A DNA stretch of 53,942 nt from JAGQRJ01 sp041402045 (GTDB taxonomy: Bacteria > Planctomycetota > J058), in assembly GCA_041402045.1 (NCBI GenBank), contig JAWKSZ010000059.1:1-53942 (forward strand). The letters are read 5' to 3'. A program made the translations under genes and the position numbers. Of this stretch, positions 25,584 through 35,187 are shown one piece after another (positions within the stretch are counted from its first letter, which is position 1; each line of letters opens with the position of its first letter). The notes under the pieces are model-generated. The model was not told the DNA's origin. It worked only from the letters and a program-made list of their open reading frames with translations, and searched no databases.

Positions 25584-26818
25584 GCGCGAACGACCCCACC
25601 TGCACCCCCACCGCCCTCGTGCTCTCGGGGGGCGGTGTGCGCGGGGCCTACGAGGTCGGCGTGATCCGCGGGATCGTGGAGGTCCTCGGTCCCAACCGGC
25701 GCTGCGACCCGTTCCAGGTGTTCGCGGGGACGTCGGTCGGCGCGATCAACACCACCTTCGTCGCCGCCCACGCCCACACCCCCGACCTCGGCAGCCGCCG
25801 CTTGATCGAGCTCTGGACGAGCCTCGAGATCGACACCTACCTCCGCGTGCTCGCCGGCGACCTGCTCAGCGCGAAGCCCCTGCGCACCCGGCTGCGGCGC
25901 CTGATCCGGGGTCCCGAGCCCCGCCCCGTGCACCTCGGGCGCTCGCTCCTCGACCCGCGCCCCCTGGAGCAGCTCGTGTCCAGCGGGCTGCCCTGGGACC
26001 AACTGCACCGCAACCTGGCTCAGGGCCGGATCCGGGCGTTGATCGTCTCGGCGCTGCGGGTGGCCACGGGCACGACCACGGTGTTCGCCGAGCTCGCCCC
26101 GAACTTCGAGCTGCTCCCGACCCAGGACCCGCAGCGAATCGATCGCCGCGAGCCGATCACCGACGCCCACGTGCTGGCCTCGGCGGCGATCCCCTTCCTG
26201 TTCCCCGCGCGCCGGGTGGGCGACTACTACTACGCCGACGGCGGGCTGCGCTTCAACACCCCGGTGACCCCGGCGGTGCGCGCGGGGGCGCGGCGGGTCG
26301 TGGTCGTGGGCGTGCACCAGCCGCCCAAGGCGGCGGAGCAGCGCCCGCCGCTCACCGACGAGGAGCTCGAGGCCTACCCCGACCCGTTCTTCCTCGCGGG
26401 CAAGGTGCTGAACGCCCTGCTCCTGGATCCGGTCGTGAACGACCTCAAGTTCGTCGACGCCCAGAACCAGGTGCTGCAGGTGCTCGAGGAGGAGCTGAGC
26501 CCGGGGGACTACGGGCGGGTGATCGCGCGCCTGGAGGCGGTGCGCCGCCAGCCCCACCGCAAGCTCGAGACCCTGGTGTTCCTGCCGTCGCAGGACATCG
26601 GGCGCCTGGCCGCCGAGCACGCCTCGCGCCTGGGCGGGATCACGCGCCTGCACCGCTGGATCCTGGGCCTGAACCCGATCCTGGCCGCCGCCCACGGCGA
26701 GGCCGACTGGGCGAGCTACCTCCTGTTCGACGGCGAGTTCGCCGGGCGCCTGATCGACCTCGGGCGCCACGACGCGCTGGCCCGCGCCGCCGAGATCAAG
26801 GCCTTCTTCGGCGAGTAG
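25580..26818 (+). CDS. Patatin-like phospholipase
   Basis: A 412-aa lipid acyl hydrolase. It has the oxyanion loop GGGVRG (residues 17-22), nucleophile GTSVG (Ser52), and the second dyad residue in DGG (Asp220 in YYYADGGLRFNTP). These complete the Ser-Asp dyad of patatins, which cleave membrane phospholipids. The C-terminal 150 residues are helical and not typical of the core. There is no signal or membrane helix, so it is probably cytosolic and acts on the inner face of the membrane. The start overlaps the vWA-like gene (GTGA), so it is made with the MoxR cassette. Patatins serve as membrane-damaging effectors in several defence systems; such a role here is inference. Confidence 0.88.
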   Translation: MSANDPTCTPTALVLSGGGVRGAYEVGVIRGIVEVLGPNRRCDPFQVFAGTSVGAINTTFVAAHAHTPDLGSRRLIELWTSLEIDTYLRVLAGDLLSAKPLRTRLRRLIRGPEPRPVHLGRSLLDPRPLEQLVSSGLPWDQLHRNLAQGRIRALIVSALRVATGTTTVFAELAPNFELLPTQDPQRIDRREPITDAHVLASAAIPFLFPARRVGDYYYADGGLRFNTPVTPAVRAGARRVVVVGVHQPPKAAEQRPPLTDEELEAYPDPFFLAGKVLNALLLDPVVNDLKFVDAQNQVLQVLEEELSPGDYGRVIARLEAVRRQPHRKLETLVFLPSQDIGRLAAEHASRLGGITRLHRWILGLNPILAAAHGEADWASYLLFDGEFAGRLIDLGRHDALARAAEIKAFFGE

Positions 26819-27121
26819 CTACACCAGGGCCAGGTCGCGCACCCGCTCCCAGGTGTAGATCCCGGTGCGGTGCCCGTCGGTCCAGTGAATCCGCACGCCG
26901 TAGAGCCCGACCTGCTCCACGTCCTGGACCCCGACGTCCTCGGGGACGGTGGCAGGGTCCAGGAGCGGCCTCCCGGTGAGCTCGTCGATACAGGTCGCGC
27001 AGCGGCAGGCCAGGCGCAGGGCGCGGTAGGGGACCTCGCTCCGCGCGCCGCCCTCCCAGCCCACGCAGAACAGGCCGCGAGAGTCGGACAACTCGATTCC
27101 GGTGGGCTCCAGGTGGGGCAC
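26819..27121 (-). CDS. DUF971 (GBBH-like N-terminal domain) protein
   Basis: A 100-aa single-domain protein matching the DUF971 pattern: an N-terminal strand ELSDSRGLFCVGW, YRALRLACRCATCIDELTG with a Cys cluster, DVGVQDVEQVGLYGVRIHWTDGH, and the ending TGIYTWERVRDL. Free-standing members are often found with Mrp/ApbC-type iron-sulfur carriers, but none is here. It is convergent with the patatin gene, stop against stop with no gap. A long palindrome lies 30 nt upstream of its ATG. Confidence 0.82.
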   Translation of the reverse strand: MPHLEPTGIELSDSRGLFCVGWEGGARSEVPYRALRLACRCATCIDELTGRPLLDPATVPEDVGVQDVEQVGLYGVRIHWTDGHRTGIYTWERVRDLALV

Positions 27122-27150
27122 GATCGCGCTCCTTCTTGCAGAATGCTAAA

Positions 27151-27239
27151 CCAGAGTTCTCGATCCTGAGCGGGCTAGGGCAAGCTGGGACGTCCTCCAC
27201 GATCAGCAGTCCCTCGCCCGCTCAGGATCCAGACTCTGG
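27151..27239. repeat. 89-bp long palindrome (hairpin element)
   Basis: The left arm 27151-27180 (starting CCAGAGT, ending GGGCTAGGG) pairs with 27211-27239. The arms match across 30 bp apart from one gap and two mismatches, with GATCCTGAGCGGGC the perfect core. The loop carries GGACGTCC. It sits between divergent genes, so it is not a simple terminator. No clear target-site duplication flanks it. It is unrelated in sequence to the 2430-2590 element. Confidence 0.65.
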
Positions 27240-27326
27240 CTTCTACTCCAAGCTCCGCCCTGTCGCAGGCGTGCCCGTGCGCCGACGAGTCCACCCGATC
27301 CTGCCGGAGCCGTCACGCGCGGGCGC

Positions 27327-27351
27327 TTTGGCGGAGCCTTCAACCGCCAAA
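27327..27351. promoter_or_regulatory. Perfect 8-bp inverted repeat upstream of the FG-GAP gene
   Basis: TTTGGCGG, 9 nt, CCGCCAAA. It is about 90 nt before GTG 27443, so it could be an operator or a 5'-leader hairpin. The rest of the intergenic stretch 27240-27442 shows no gene. Confidence 0.4.
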
Positions 27352-27442
27352 CGGAAGGCGCGATTCGGTGGATCTCAGAACGTGGACGCTGTGTTCGACC
27401 CCGCAGAATCGCGCGCTTCCGGTTAGGCGAGGGGAGTCTCCC

Positions 27443-29170
27443 GTGGCACGATTGCAGCGCGGACTCGGCGTCGCCCTGGCGACCGCCGGCCTGGCCTGGG
27501 CGCAGCCCGCCTTCGTCGAAGTAGGCGAGGCCCGGGGGCTGCCCCCGGGCTCCGCCAAGCGCGCGCAGCTCCTGGACCTCGACGGGGACGGCTGGCTCGA
27601 CGCCGTGATCGACCACCAGCGGATCTACCTCAACCGGCCCGCCGAGGGCGGGCGCCGCTTCGAGCCGGTGGCGGACCCCGGGCTGCTCCCGGACGCGACG
27701 GTGCCCACGGTCCTGCTCCTGGCGGACCTCGACCAGGACGGGCGCCGCGACGCCGTGCTCGGCTACACCCAGGACCCCAGCGACCCGAAATTCCAGGACC
27801 CCGGCGTGCGCTCCCACGTGCGCCTGCGCGAAGACGGCTTCGCCTTCCGCGCCCTCGAGCCGTACCCTGCCCCGGAGGGCCGTGATCTCGGGAGCCTCGC
27901 GGACGTCGACAGGGACGGCTGGCTCGACCTGCTCGTGGGCAGCAGCTACAGAGACGGGGAGCGGGCGCTGGAGGCCTACCCCCTGCGCCTGTTCCGCGGC
28001 CAGCCCGGCGGGCGCTTCGCCGAGGCCACCGACGCCCTGGGGCTCACGCTCTCCCCCGAGGCCGGGCGCCCCGACAGCCGCCGCCCGGTGTTCGGCACCG
28101 CCGCGGGGGACCTCGACGGCGACGGCTGGCCCGACCTGCTGGTCGCCGCCTACGGCCGCCAGCGGAACCTGCTCTACCTGAACCAGGGGCACCCGGGCTT
28201 CGTCGAGCGCGGCCTCGCCACGGGCTTCGCCGGCGACGCGGACACCTCGGGGGTCTACCCCGAGTCGACCAAGCGCATGTGGGTCGAGCGCTTCGGCGAG
28301 GAGCGCCAGGACGAGCCGCCGTTTCGCGCCAACGGCAACACGTTCACGATCGCGCTGGCCGACTTCGACAACGACGGCGACCAGGACGCGTTCCTGGGCG
28401 AGGTGACCCACGCCTGGGCCGGGCCCTCCTCGGACCGCTCGGGGCTCCTGGTGAACACGGGCCCCCCGGAGTTCCGACTGGAGCGCTCGATCGCCTACGG
28501 CGCGCGCGACCACTCGGACCCCAACTGGAACGAGGGAGACCTCTACGCGACCTGGCTCGACTACGACAACGACGGCTGGCAGGACCTGCTGCTCGCCTCC
28601 GGCGACTACCCCACGCCCAAGCAGTACCTGCGGCTCTACCGCCAGGTCGCCCCCGGGCGCTTCGAAGAGGTCACCGAGCAGGCGGGCTTCGGCGGCTGGC
28701 ACAACTGCGGCGCGGTGAGCGTGGGGGACGTCGACAAGGACGGCGACGTCGACGTGCTGGTGGGGACCACGACCTTCCGCATGTCGCCCGAGGCGCGGAA
28801 GGCCCACGTCGTGCGCCCGGCGCTGTTCGAGAACCGGGTGGGGACGACGAACCGCTGGCTGAACCTGCGCCTGGTGGGCGCCGGGGCCGCGCGCGGCGGC
28901 GCGAACCCCGACGCGGTCGGCGCCAAGGTCGTGCTCACCGCCGGCGGCCTGACCCAGACCCGCTGGCTGCACGCGGGCCACGGGCACCACGGGCGCTCCG
29001 ACGCCCTCGAGCTCGCCTTCGGCCTGGGCCAGGCCCGGCGGATCGAGCGCCTCGAGGTCCACTGGCCCAACCGCGCGGGGAGCGTGAGCGTGTTCGAGGA
29101 CCTCGCCCCCAACCGCTTCCTGCGGATCGAGGAGCGGGGCGAGCGCCTCGTGGACCTCGGCTACTTCTGA
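27443..29170 (+). CDS. Secreted FG-GAP/VCBS repeat protein with ASPIC/UnbV domain
   Basis: A 575-aa exported beta-propeller. Blades carry calcium-binding DxDxDG loops (LDLDGDGWLD, ADLDQDGRRD, ADVDRDGWLD, GDLDGDGWPD, ADFDNDGDQD, LDYDNDGWQD, GDVDKDGDVD). The C-terminal about 110 residues are the ASPIC/UnbV domain (RWLNLRLVG, GAKVVL, ELAFGLG, IERLEVHWPN), usual in planctomycetes. It is probably a surface or periplasmic binding protein. GTG 27443 follows GAGGGGAG and begins the signal (RLQRGLGVALATAGLAWAQ); an earlier ATG would precede the signal by 25 residues. MurJ follows 43 nt later. Confidence 0.87.
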   Translation: MARLQRGLGVALATAGLAWAQPAFVEVGEARGLPPGSAKRAQLLDLDGDGWLDAVIDHQRIYLNRPAEGGRRFEPVADPGLLPDATVPTVLLLADLDQDGRRDAVLGYTQDPSDPKFQDPGVRSHVRLREDGFAFRALEPYPAPEGRDLGSLADVDRDGWLDLLVGSSYRDGERALEAYPLRLFRGQPGGRFAEATDALGLTLSPEAGRPDSRRPVFGTAAGDLDGDGWPDLLVAAYGRQRNLLYLNQGHPGFVERGLATGFAGDADTSGVYPESTKRMWVERFGEERQDEPPFRANGNTFTIALADFDNDGDQDAFLGEVTHAWAGPSSDRSGLLVNTGPPEFRLERSIAYGARDHSDPNWNEGDLYATWLDYDNDGWQDLLLASGDYPTPKQYLRLYRQVAPGRFEEVTEQAGFGGWHNCGAVSVGDVDKDGDVDVLVGTTTFRMSPEARKAHVVRPALFENRVGTTNRWLNLRLVGAGAARGGANPDAVGAKVVLTAGGLTQTRWLHAGHGHHGRSDALELAFGLGQARRIERLEVHWPNRAGSVSVFEDLAPNRFLRIEERGERLVDLGYF

Positions 29171-29213
29171 GGCGCCCGGGCGCGGGTCGGCGGCGAGCGG
29201 AGGCGCGAGGGGC

Positions 29214-30776
29214 ATGAGCCTCGTCCGCAAGTTCTTCTCGGTGGGCTCGGCGACCCTCGCCAGCCGCGTGCTGGGCTTCGCCCGGGAGGCGCTGATCGGC
29301 GCCGCCCTGGGCGCGGGGCCCGTGGCCGACGCCTTCTACGCTGCGTTTGGCTTCCCGAACCTGTTCCGGCGGCTGTTCGCCGAGGGCGCGCTCAACGCCG
29401 CGTTCGTGCCCCTGTTCGCCAAGGAGGTCGAGGGCGGCGGGCTCGAGGCGGCCCGCGACTTCGCCGAGCAGGTCCTGGCCATGCTCACCGCGGTCCTGCT
29501 CGCGCTCTCCGCGCTGGCCATGCTCTGCATGCCGGCGCTGGTGGCGACGGTGGTCGCCCCGCGCTTCGCCGACACCCCGGACAAGTTCGCGCTGACCGTC
29601 GACATGACCCGGATCATGTTCCCCTACCTGCTCTGCATGTCGCTGGTGGCGCTGTTCTCGGGGGTGCTCAACTCGCTCCGGCGCTACTTCCTGGCGGCGA
29701 TCGTCCCGGTCCTGTTGAACGTGATCCTGGTCGCGGTCACGGGCTACGCCCTCGTGCGCGGGGTCGACCCGGAGCGCACGGGCTACCTCATGTCCTGGGG
29801 TGTGTTCGTCTCGGGCTTCGCGCAGCTGGGCCTGCTCGTCGCGGGCCTGCGCCGCGCCGGGCTGGGGTTCGCGCTGCGGCGGCCGCGGCTGACGCCCCAG
29901 GTCCAGCGGCTGCTCGTGCTCATGGCGCCGGCGGTCGTGACCGGCGGGGTGGTGCAGATCAACATCATGGTCGGGCGGATCATTGCCTCCGGCCAGGACG
30001 GGGCGATCGCGCTCCTGAACTACGCGGACCGGATCAACCAGCTCCCGCTGGGCGTGATCGGGATCGCGATCGGGGTCGTGCTCCTGCCCGAGCTCTCCCG
30101 CGCGCTCAAGGCGGGGGACGACGCCGAGGCCGCGCACCTGCAGAACCGCTCCCTCGAGTTCGCGCTGGGGCTGACCCTCCCGGCGGCGGTCGGGTTCATG
30201 ACCCTCCCGGGGCCGCTCGTGAACGTGCTCTACGAGCGCGGAGCCTTCGACGCCGAGACGGCGCGGCTGACCGTGCAGGCGCTGGTCGCCTTCGCCTCCG
30301 GGCTGCCGGCCTACGTGCTGCTCAAGGTGATCCAGCCTGCGTTCTTCGCGCGGGAGGACATGCAGACCCCGCTGTGGTTCTCGATCGTGGCCGTGGTCGT
30401 CAACGTGACGGTCTCCCTCGCGCTGTTTCCGCGCTACGGCCACGTGGCGATCGCCGCGGCCACCGCGGTCTCGGCCTGGGTCAACGTCGTGCTGCTGGGG
30501 GCCGTCCTCTGGCGGCGCGGCCACTTCCGCCCCTCGGCGCGGACCCTGCGCCGGGTCGCGCTGATCGTGCTCGCGAGCGCGGTCATGGGCGCGGGGGTGC
30601 TCGCCGTTCAGCGCGCGGCGCCCGGGCCCTTCGCCGACCCCTCGCTCACGACCCGGCTCCTGGCCACCTTCGGGACCGTGCTCGCGGCGGTGATCGTCTA
30701 CTTCGGCGGCGTGCTGCTCACCGGCGGCCTCGACCGCGCCGAGCTCCTGCGGATCCTGCGCCGCAAGCGCCGCTGA
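29214..30776 (+). CDS. murJ: MurJ/MviN-type lipid II flippase
   Basis: A 520-aa polytopic membrane protein of usual MurJ length with about 14 hydrophobic segments. The N-terminus (FFSVGSATLASRVLGFAREALI, GPVADAFYAAFGFPNLFRRLFAEGALNAAFVP) is diagnostic of MviN/MurJ, including the essential Arg residues in RVLGFARE and NLFRRLF. It moves lipid-linked peptidoglycan precursor across the inner membrane. The gene is convergent with the TPR gene, leaving only 4 bp between stops. A related Wzx-type glycan flippase is the alternative, given the Wzy-like gene 4.5 kb away, but the N-terminal signature favours MurJ. Confidence 0.9.
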   Translation: MSLVRKFFSVGSATLASRVLGFAREALIGAALGAGPVADAFYAAFGFPNLFRRLFAEGALNAAFVPLFAKEVEGGGLEAARDFAEQVLAMLTAVLLALSALAMLCMPALVATVVAPRFADTPDKFALTVDMTRIMFPYLLCMSLVALFSGVLNSLRRYFLAAIVPVLLNVILVAVTGYALVRGVDPERTGYLMSWGVFVSGFAQLGLLVAGLRRAGLGFALRRPRLTPQVQRLLVLMAPAVVTGGVVQINIMVGRIIASGQDGAIALLNYADRINQLPLGVIGIAIGVVLLPELSRALKAGDDAEAAHLQNRSLEFALGLTLPAAVGFMTLPGPLVNVLYERGAFDAETARLTVQALVAFASGLPAYVLLKVIQPAFFAREDMQTPLWFSIVAVVVNVTVSLALFPRYGHVAIAAATAVSAWVNVVLLGAVLWRRGHFRPSARTLRRVALIVLASAVMGAGVLAVQRAAPGPFADPSLTTRLLATFGTVLAAVIVYFGGVLLTGGLDRAELLRILRRKRR

Positions 30777-30780
30777 GCGG

Positions 30781-33700
30781 CTACTGCGAGAGCACGTAGC
30801 GCGCGCCGGCGCCGGACTCGCCGGGGGCGGCCTCGACCACGACCCGCGCCTGGTCCTCGCGGGCGGTCAACCGCTCGCGGGGGAGCAGGCCGTGGGCGCC
30901 CGGCGCCACGACCAGGGGCTGCTCGCCCTCCCAGGCGCGCAGCGCGAGGGCGACGTCGCCCACGTTCTCGATCCGCACCGAGCGCCCGGCCTCGACCAGG
31001 ATCACGTCCCGGTCCCCGGGGCCGGCGAGGGACCCGCGCAGCGCGTCGCCGCTCAGCGGCTGGGCCTGGCGCGGGTCGTCGTTGGGCTCGGCCTCGCGAC
31101 CCAGCGCCCGCGGCGTCGTGTCCAGGGTCAGGCGCCAGGGCGTGCTCGAGGTCCGGTCCTGGACGAGGAGCAGCGCCAGCCGCGAGGCGTTGGGCAGGTC
31201 GAGGGCCTCCACGGTCAGCCCCTCGGGCCCGCAGCGCCAGGCGCCCAGGCGCTGGGGCTTGCCCTCGAACCAGGCGTAGGCGCCGAGGGTCGCGCCGCTG
31301 AGCCCGCGACCGCGCACCTGGAGCTGGCACAGCGCGCCGCCCAGCGCGGGGACCTGGAACCACTCGCGCTCCGCGCCGTCCAGGGCGCCGCTCAGCGCCC
31401 GCCCGCGGACGAGCCCGCTGGCGTCGGCGTCGAGGTCGTTGGGCTCGAGCTCGGCGTCGGCGGTGTCCGCCGCGCGCTGCACCCGGAGCTGATACCCCAG
31501 CGGCGCGGAGAGGTCGTCGGCCTCGACGCTGAGGACCAACGCCCCCGCGGCGGGCACGCGCCAGCGCGGGGCGACCGCGGCGCTGATCCCCTGGGTGCGG
31601 TAGCGCTGGCGAGGGACGAGGCCGCCCTGGGCGGCGGGCTCCCACACCCGCAGGCTGAGCTCGGCCGCGCGCTGCGGGCTGAGGGTCACCCACACCACGG
31701 TCCCCGGCGCCGCCGCGATCCGGTAGCAGTCGCGCAGGTCCCCCGAGCCGAGGGTCCCCGCGCGCTCGCGCTCGACCCCGAGCTCCTGCGCGGCCTCGAG
31801 CCGGTCGTTGGGCTCGAGCTCGGCGGCGCTGGCGAGCGGGGCGAGCTGGAGCCGATACCCGCCGCCGTCGGGCCCGACCGGGGTCAGGCGCAGCGCGAGG
31901 GTCCCGTCGGCGGGGCAGGTCAAGGCGCCCAGCTCGCGGCTCCCGCCGGCGGGGACGCGCAGCCGTCGAGCCACGCGCTCGCCGCCACCTCGGCGCTCGA
32001 GCAGCTCCACGCTCAGCGCCGCCGTCGCCACCGCCGCGACGCCGACCTCGGCGCTCGCCCCCGGCGCCAGCGCCAGCGCCACGACCCCGGGACCGCGCAG
32101 GCTCCCGCTGTGTCCGTCCGTGCCCACGGGGTCGGGGCGGTCGACGAGGGGCGCGGCGAGCTCCGCGGCGAAGGCCTCGGCGGCGGCGCGGGTCGCGCCC
32201 TCCGGCGCCGCGGCCAGGCACGCCGCCAGGTGATCCGCCGCGCGCGTGGGCTGCCCGCCGGCGGCGAGGGCGCGGGCCAGGTCGAGGCGCAGGTCCGGGT
32301 CCCGGGGGTCGAGGCGCGCGGCGTGGAGCAGCGCGGTCTGGGCCTCGAGGGGGCGCCCTTCCGCGGCGGCCAGGCGCCCGAGGGTCGCCTGGGCCAGCGC
32401 CAGCTCCGGGGCCAGCCGCGCCGCGCGCCGGGCGTGGCTCAGCGCCGCGCCGCGGGTCAAGGGGTCGAGGGCCAGGGTCTGGGCGAGCTGGATCAGCGGC
32501 GCGGGCCCGGGGTCCTCGCTCGCGGCCTGCACGGCGAGGGCCTGCGCCAGCTCCGGGTCCCGCGGGCCCCAGGCCACCGAGGCGCGCAGCGCGACCTCGG
32601 GGTCGCGGGGGAAGCGCCCCCGCACGCCGCGCAGCGCGCTCGTGACCTCGGCGGGCGAGGCGAGGGCGAGCTCGTCGACCGCCCGCAGCCAGGCGGCGCG
32701 GTCCTCCCCCAGGCTGGCCACCCGCTGCGCGGCGGCCAGGGCCTCCGGCGTCCCGCGCAGCCCGCGCAGGCTCCACCAGGCGAGGAACGGGTCCGAGGAG
32801 CCCGCGAGCTGGCGCAGGACGCGCCCGCGCTCGAGCTCCCAGCCCAGGGCCTCGAGGATCGCCGAGAGCAGGACCGGGCGCCCCGGCTCGAGGCGCAGGT
32901 CGAGGAGCGCGCGGCTCGCCGCCCAGGGGAGCGCGAGCTCGGCGCGGCTCAGCGCGACCTCGGCGCCGCGGGGGTCGCCCTCGAGGGCCTCGAGCAGCGC
33001 GGGCAAGACCCCGGCGTCTGGCCCCAGCGCGGCGACCTGGCTCGCCGCGTCGCCGACCTCCCCCGCGCCGGCGGTGGCCAGCACCGCGCACACCACCAGC
33101 CGGGGGTCGTCGCTGTGGCTGGCCCCGCGGCGGAACGCGCGCTTGGCCCCGGCGAAGTCGCCGCCGAGGGCGAGCACGGCGCCGTCGAAGTGCGCGCTGG
33201 CGAGCTCAGGGTCGAGCTCCCGGGCGCGGGCGAAGGCAGCGAGCGCGTCGTCCGGGCGCTCGAGCAGCGCCAGGACCCGGCCCCGCCGCGCCTGGAGCGC
33301 GGCGTCTTCCGGGTGCGCGGCCGCGGCGCGGTCGAGCTGGGCCAGGGCCTGGGCCCCCGCGCCCTGGGCCAGGTGCACCGCGCTCAGCCCGACCAGGAGC
33401 TCGAGGCGCTCGGGGTCGTGCTGCAGGAGCTCGGCGTAGATCGCGGCCGCGAGGTCGAGCTCGCCCCGAGCGCGGGCGAGCTCGGCGCGCGCCAGCCGGG
33501 CCTCGGTCAGGTCGGGGCGAGCCCTGCTCGCCGCGTCGAGCAGGCGCGCGGCGAGGTCCTCGCGGCCGAGGGTCGCGCAGAGCGCGGCCAGCGCCGGGCA
33601 GAGCGGGGTGAGCCGCGGGTCCTGGCGCGCGGTGCGCGCGAGGAGCTCGAGGGCCTCCAGGCCCTCGCCGTCCTCGCCCAGCCCCAGGGCGCCCTGCAGC

Positions 33701-35103
33701 GCGGCCCGCGGGCGGGCGGCCAGGGTCTGGAGCGCCGCTGCCTCCGGCGCGCTGGCCTGTCCCGCGAGCACGCGGAAGGTGGCCACGAACAGCGCGAGCC
33801 AGGTGTCCTGGGGGCGCGCGCCGAGGAGCTGCTCCAGCGCCGCCAGCGCCGGGGCAGGGTCGTCGCCGGCGTAGGCCCGACGCAGGAGCAGGGCCACCGC
33901 CGCGGTGCGGGTCGAGGAGCGGTCGAGGAGCCCCAGCGCGCGTTCGCGGGCGGCGCCCGGTCGCTCCCCGATCGCCTCCAGCGCCAGGAGCCCGAGGGCC
34001 GCCTCCGCGCTCCGGGGCTCGAGGGCCAGGGCGCGGCGGTAGGACGCCTCGGCCAGCGCGCGCTGGCCGCGCAGCCGCGCGCAGCGGGCGAGGAGCAGGC
34101 GCGGCGGGAGCGCGTCGGGCAAGAGCTCGACGGCGCGGGTCAGCTCGCGCTCGGCGTCCAGGGTCCGCCCGGCTTCGAGCGCGATCCGCCCGCGGAGGTA
34201 GGCCGCCAGGGGCTGGCTCGGCGGGTCCTGCTCCAGGGTCCGGGCCAGCGCCTCGAGGCGGGGGACCTGGTCGATCCGCAGCAGGAACGCGCTCAGCCGG
34301 GGGAGCACGTCGTTGCGGCTCTCGTGGCGCTCGGCCACCAGGCGCTCGAGGAGCTCGACGGCTTGCTCCGTGCGCCCGGCGTGGTCGAGCACCCGGGCCA
34401 GGGCCAGGTTGAGCTCGATCCCGTCGGGGGCGGCTTGGTACGCCTCGCGCAGGACCTCCTCGGCCTCGCCCCAGCGCCCGCTCGCGATCAGCGCGTCGCC
34501 CAGGGCCCGGCGCGCGGTGACTCGCGCGTCCCCGGTCTCGAGCTTGCTCGCCTGGAGCCCGTAGGTCTGGCGCAGCTTGACCGCCTCCCGCAGCAGCGGG
34601 AGCGCGGCCTCGGGGTCGCCGGCCAGGGTGTGGCTCTGCCCCAGGAGCACCAGCGCCCGGCTGCGCTCTTGCACGTCAGGGTGCTCGGTCAGCCCGGCCA
34701 CCAAGGGGTCGAGCAGCGCGTGGACCTCGGGCAGCCGGCCCTCGTCCAGGAGCAGCTCGCCCAGGGCGATCGTGAGCGAGAGGTCGTCGGGGAGGCGCTC
34801 GTGCAGCCCGCGGAGCACGGCCTCCGCGCGCTCGACCTGGCCCAGCTCGCGGTAGAGCCGGGCGAGGAGCGCGGCCTGGCTCACGTCGCCCGGGTCCAGG
34901 GCCAGGAGCTGCTCGAGGGCCCGGGCCGCGGCCTCGCTCTCGCCCTTGCGGATCTTGCGCGCGATCTCGGCCTTGAGCTTCTTGATCCGGTAGGGGGCGC
35001 TCTGATTGCGGCGCAGGACGAGCACCGCGCCGACGCCGATCGCCAGCGCGATCAGCCCGGCCACGATCAGGAAGGTCCTGCCGCTCCCGCTCCCTCGTCT
35101 CAC
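30781..35103 (-). CDS. Membrane-anchored TPR protein with three PPC-like modules
   Basis: A 1440-aa protein anchored by one N-terminal helix (FLIVAGLIALAIGVGAVLVL, about 10-29) and otherwise probably periplasmic. From about residue 40 to 1000 it is a long array of TPR-like helical pairs (AAARALEQLLALDPGD, AEASYRRALALEPRSAEAALG, AALAFARARELDPELASAHFD-like units). The last about 350 residues contain three EPND-headed beta modules (near 1096, 1219 and 1338) resembling PPC domains. The combination suggests a scaffold for an envelope complex. GTG 35103 is preceded by GGGAG. No enzyme motif was seen. Confidence 0.8.
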   Translation of the reverse strand: MRRGSGSGRTFLIVAGLIALAIGVGAVLVLRRNQSAPYRIKKLKAEIARKIRKGESEAAARALEQLLALDPGDVSQAALLARLYRELGQVERAEAVLRGLHERLPDDLSLTIALGELLLDEGRLPEVHALLDPLVAGLTEHPDVQERSRALVLLGQSHTLAGDPEAALPLLREAVKLRQTYGLQASKLETGDARVTARRALGDALIASGRWGEAEEVLREAYQAAPDGIELNLALARVLDHAGRTEQAVELLERLVAERHESRNDVLPRLSAFLLRIDQVPRLEALARTLEQDPPSQPLAAYLRGRIALEAGRTLDAERELTRAVELLPDALPPRLLLARCARLRGQRALAEASYRRALALEPRSAEAALGLLALEAIGERPGAARERALGLLDRSSTRTAAVALLLRRAYAGDDPAPALAALEQLLGARPQDTWLALFVATFRVLAGQASAPEAAALQTLAARPRAALQGALGLGEDGEGLEALELLARTARQDPRLTPLCPALAALCATLGREDLAARLLDAASRARPDLTEARLARAELARARGELDLAAAIYAELLQHDPERLELLVGLSAVHLAQGAGAQALAQLDRAAAAHPEDAALQARRGRVLALLERPDDALAAFARARELDPELASAHFDGAVLALGGDFAGAKRAFRRGASHSDDPRLVVCAVLATAGAGEVGDAASQVAALGPDAGVLPALLEALEGDPRGAEVALSRAELALPWAASRALLDLRLEPGRPVLLSAILEALGWELERGRVLRQLAGSSDPFLAWWSLRGLRGTPEALAAAQRVASLGEDRAAWLRAVDELALASPAEVTSALRGVRGRFPRDPEVALRASVAWGPRDPELAQALAVQAASEDPGPAPLIQLAQTLALDPLTRGAALSHARRAARLAPELALAQATLGRLAAAEGRPLEAQTALLHAARLDPRDPDLRLDLARALAAGGQPTRAADHLAACLAAAPEGATRAAAEAFAAELAAPLVDRPDPVGTDGHSGSLRGPGVVALALAPGASAEVGVAAVATAALSVELLERRGGGERVARRLRVPAGGSRELGALTCPADGTLALRLTPVGPDGGGYRLQLAPLASAAELEPNDRLEAAQELGVERERAGTLGSGDLRDCYRIAAAPGTVVWVTLSPQRAAELSLRVWEPAAQGGLVPRQRYRTQGISAAVAPRWRVPAAGALVLSVEADDLSAPLGYQLRVQRAADTADAELEPNDLDADASGLVRGRALSGALDGAEREWFQVPALGGALCQLQVRGRGLSGATLGAYAWFEGKPQRLGAWRCGPEGLTVEALDLPNASRLALLLVQDRTSSTPWRLTLDTTPRALGREAEPNDDPRQAQPLSGDALRGSLAGPGDRDVILVEAGRSVRIENVGDVALALRAWEGEQPLVVAPGAHGLLPRERLTAREDQARVVVEAAPGESGAGARYVLSQ

Positions 35104-35187
35104 GCACGCTCCCGTCGCAGGCAGAATAGCGCAGCACCGGGGGCTCCGCGCGGTGGCCTCACGTGCCTAGGCCCCGCAGGATTGGTC

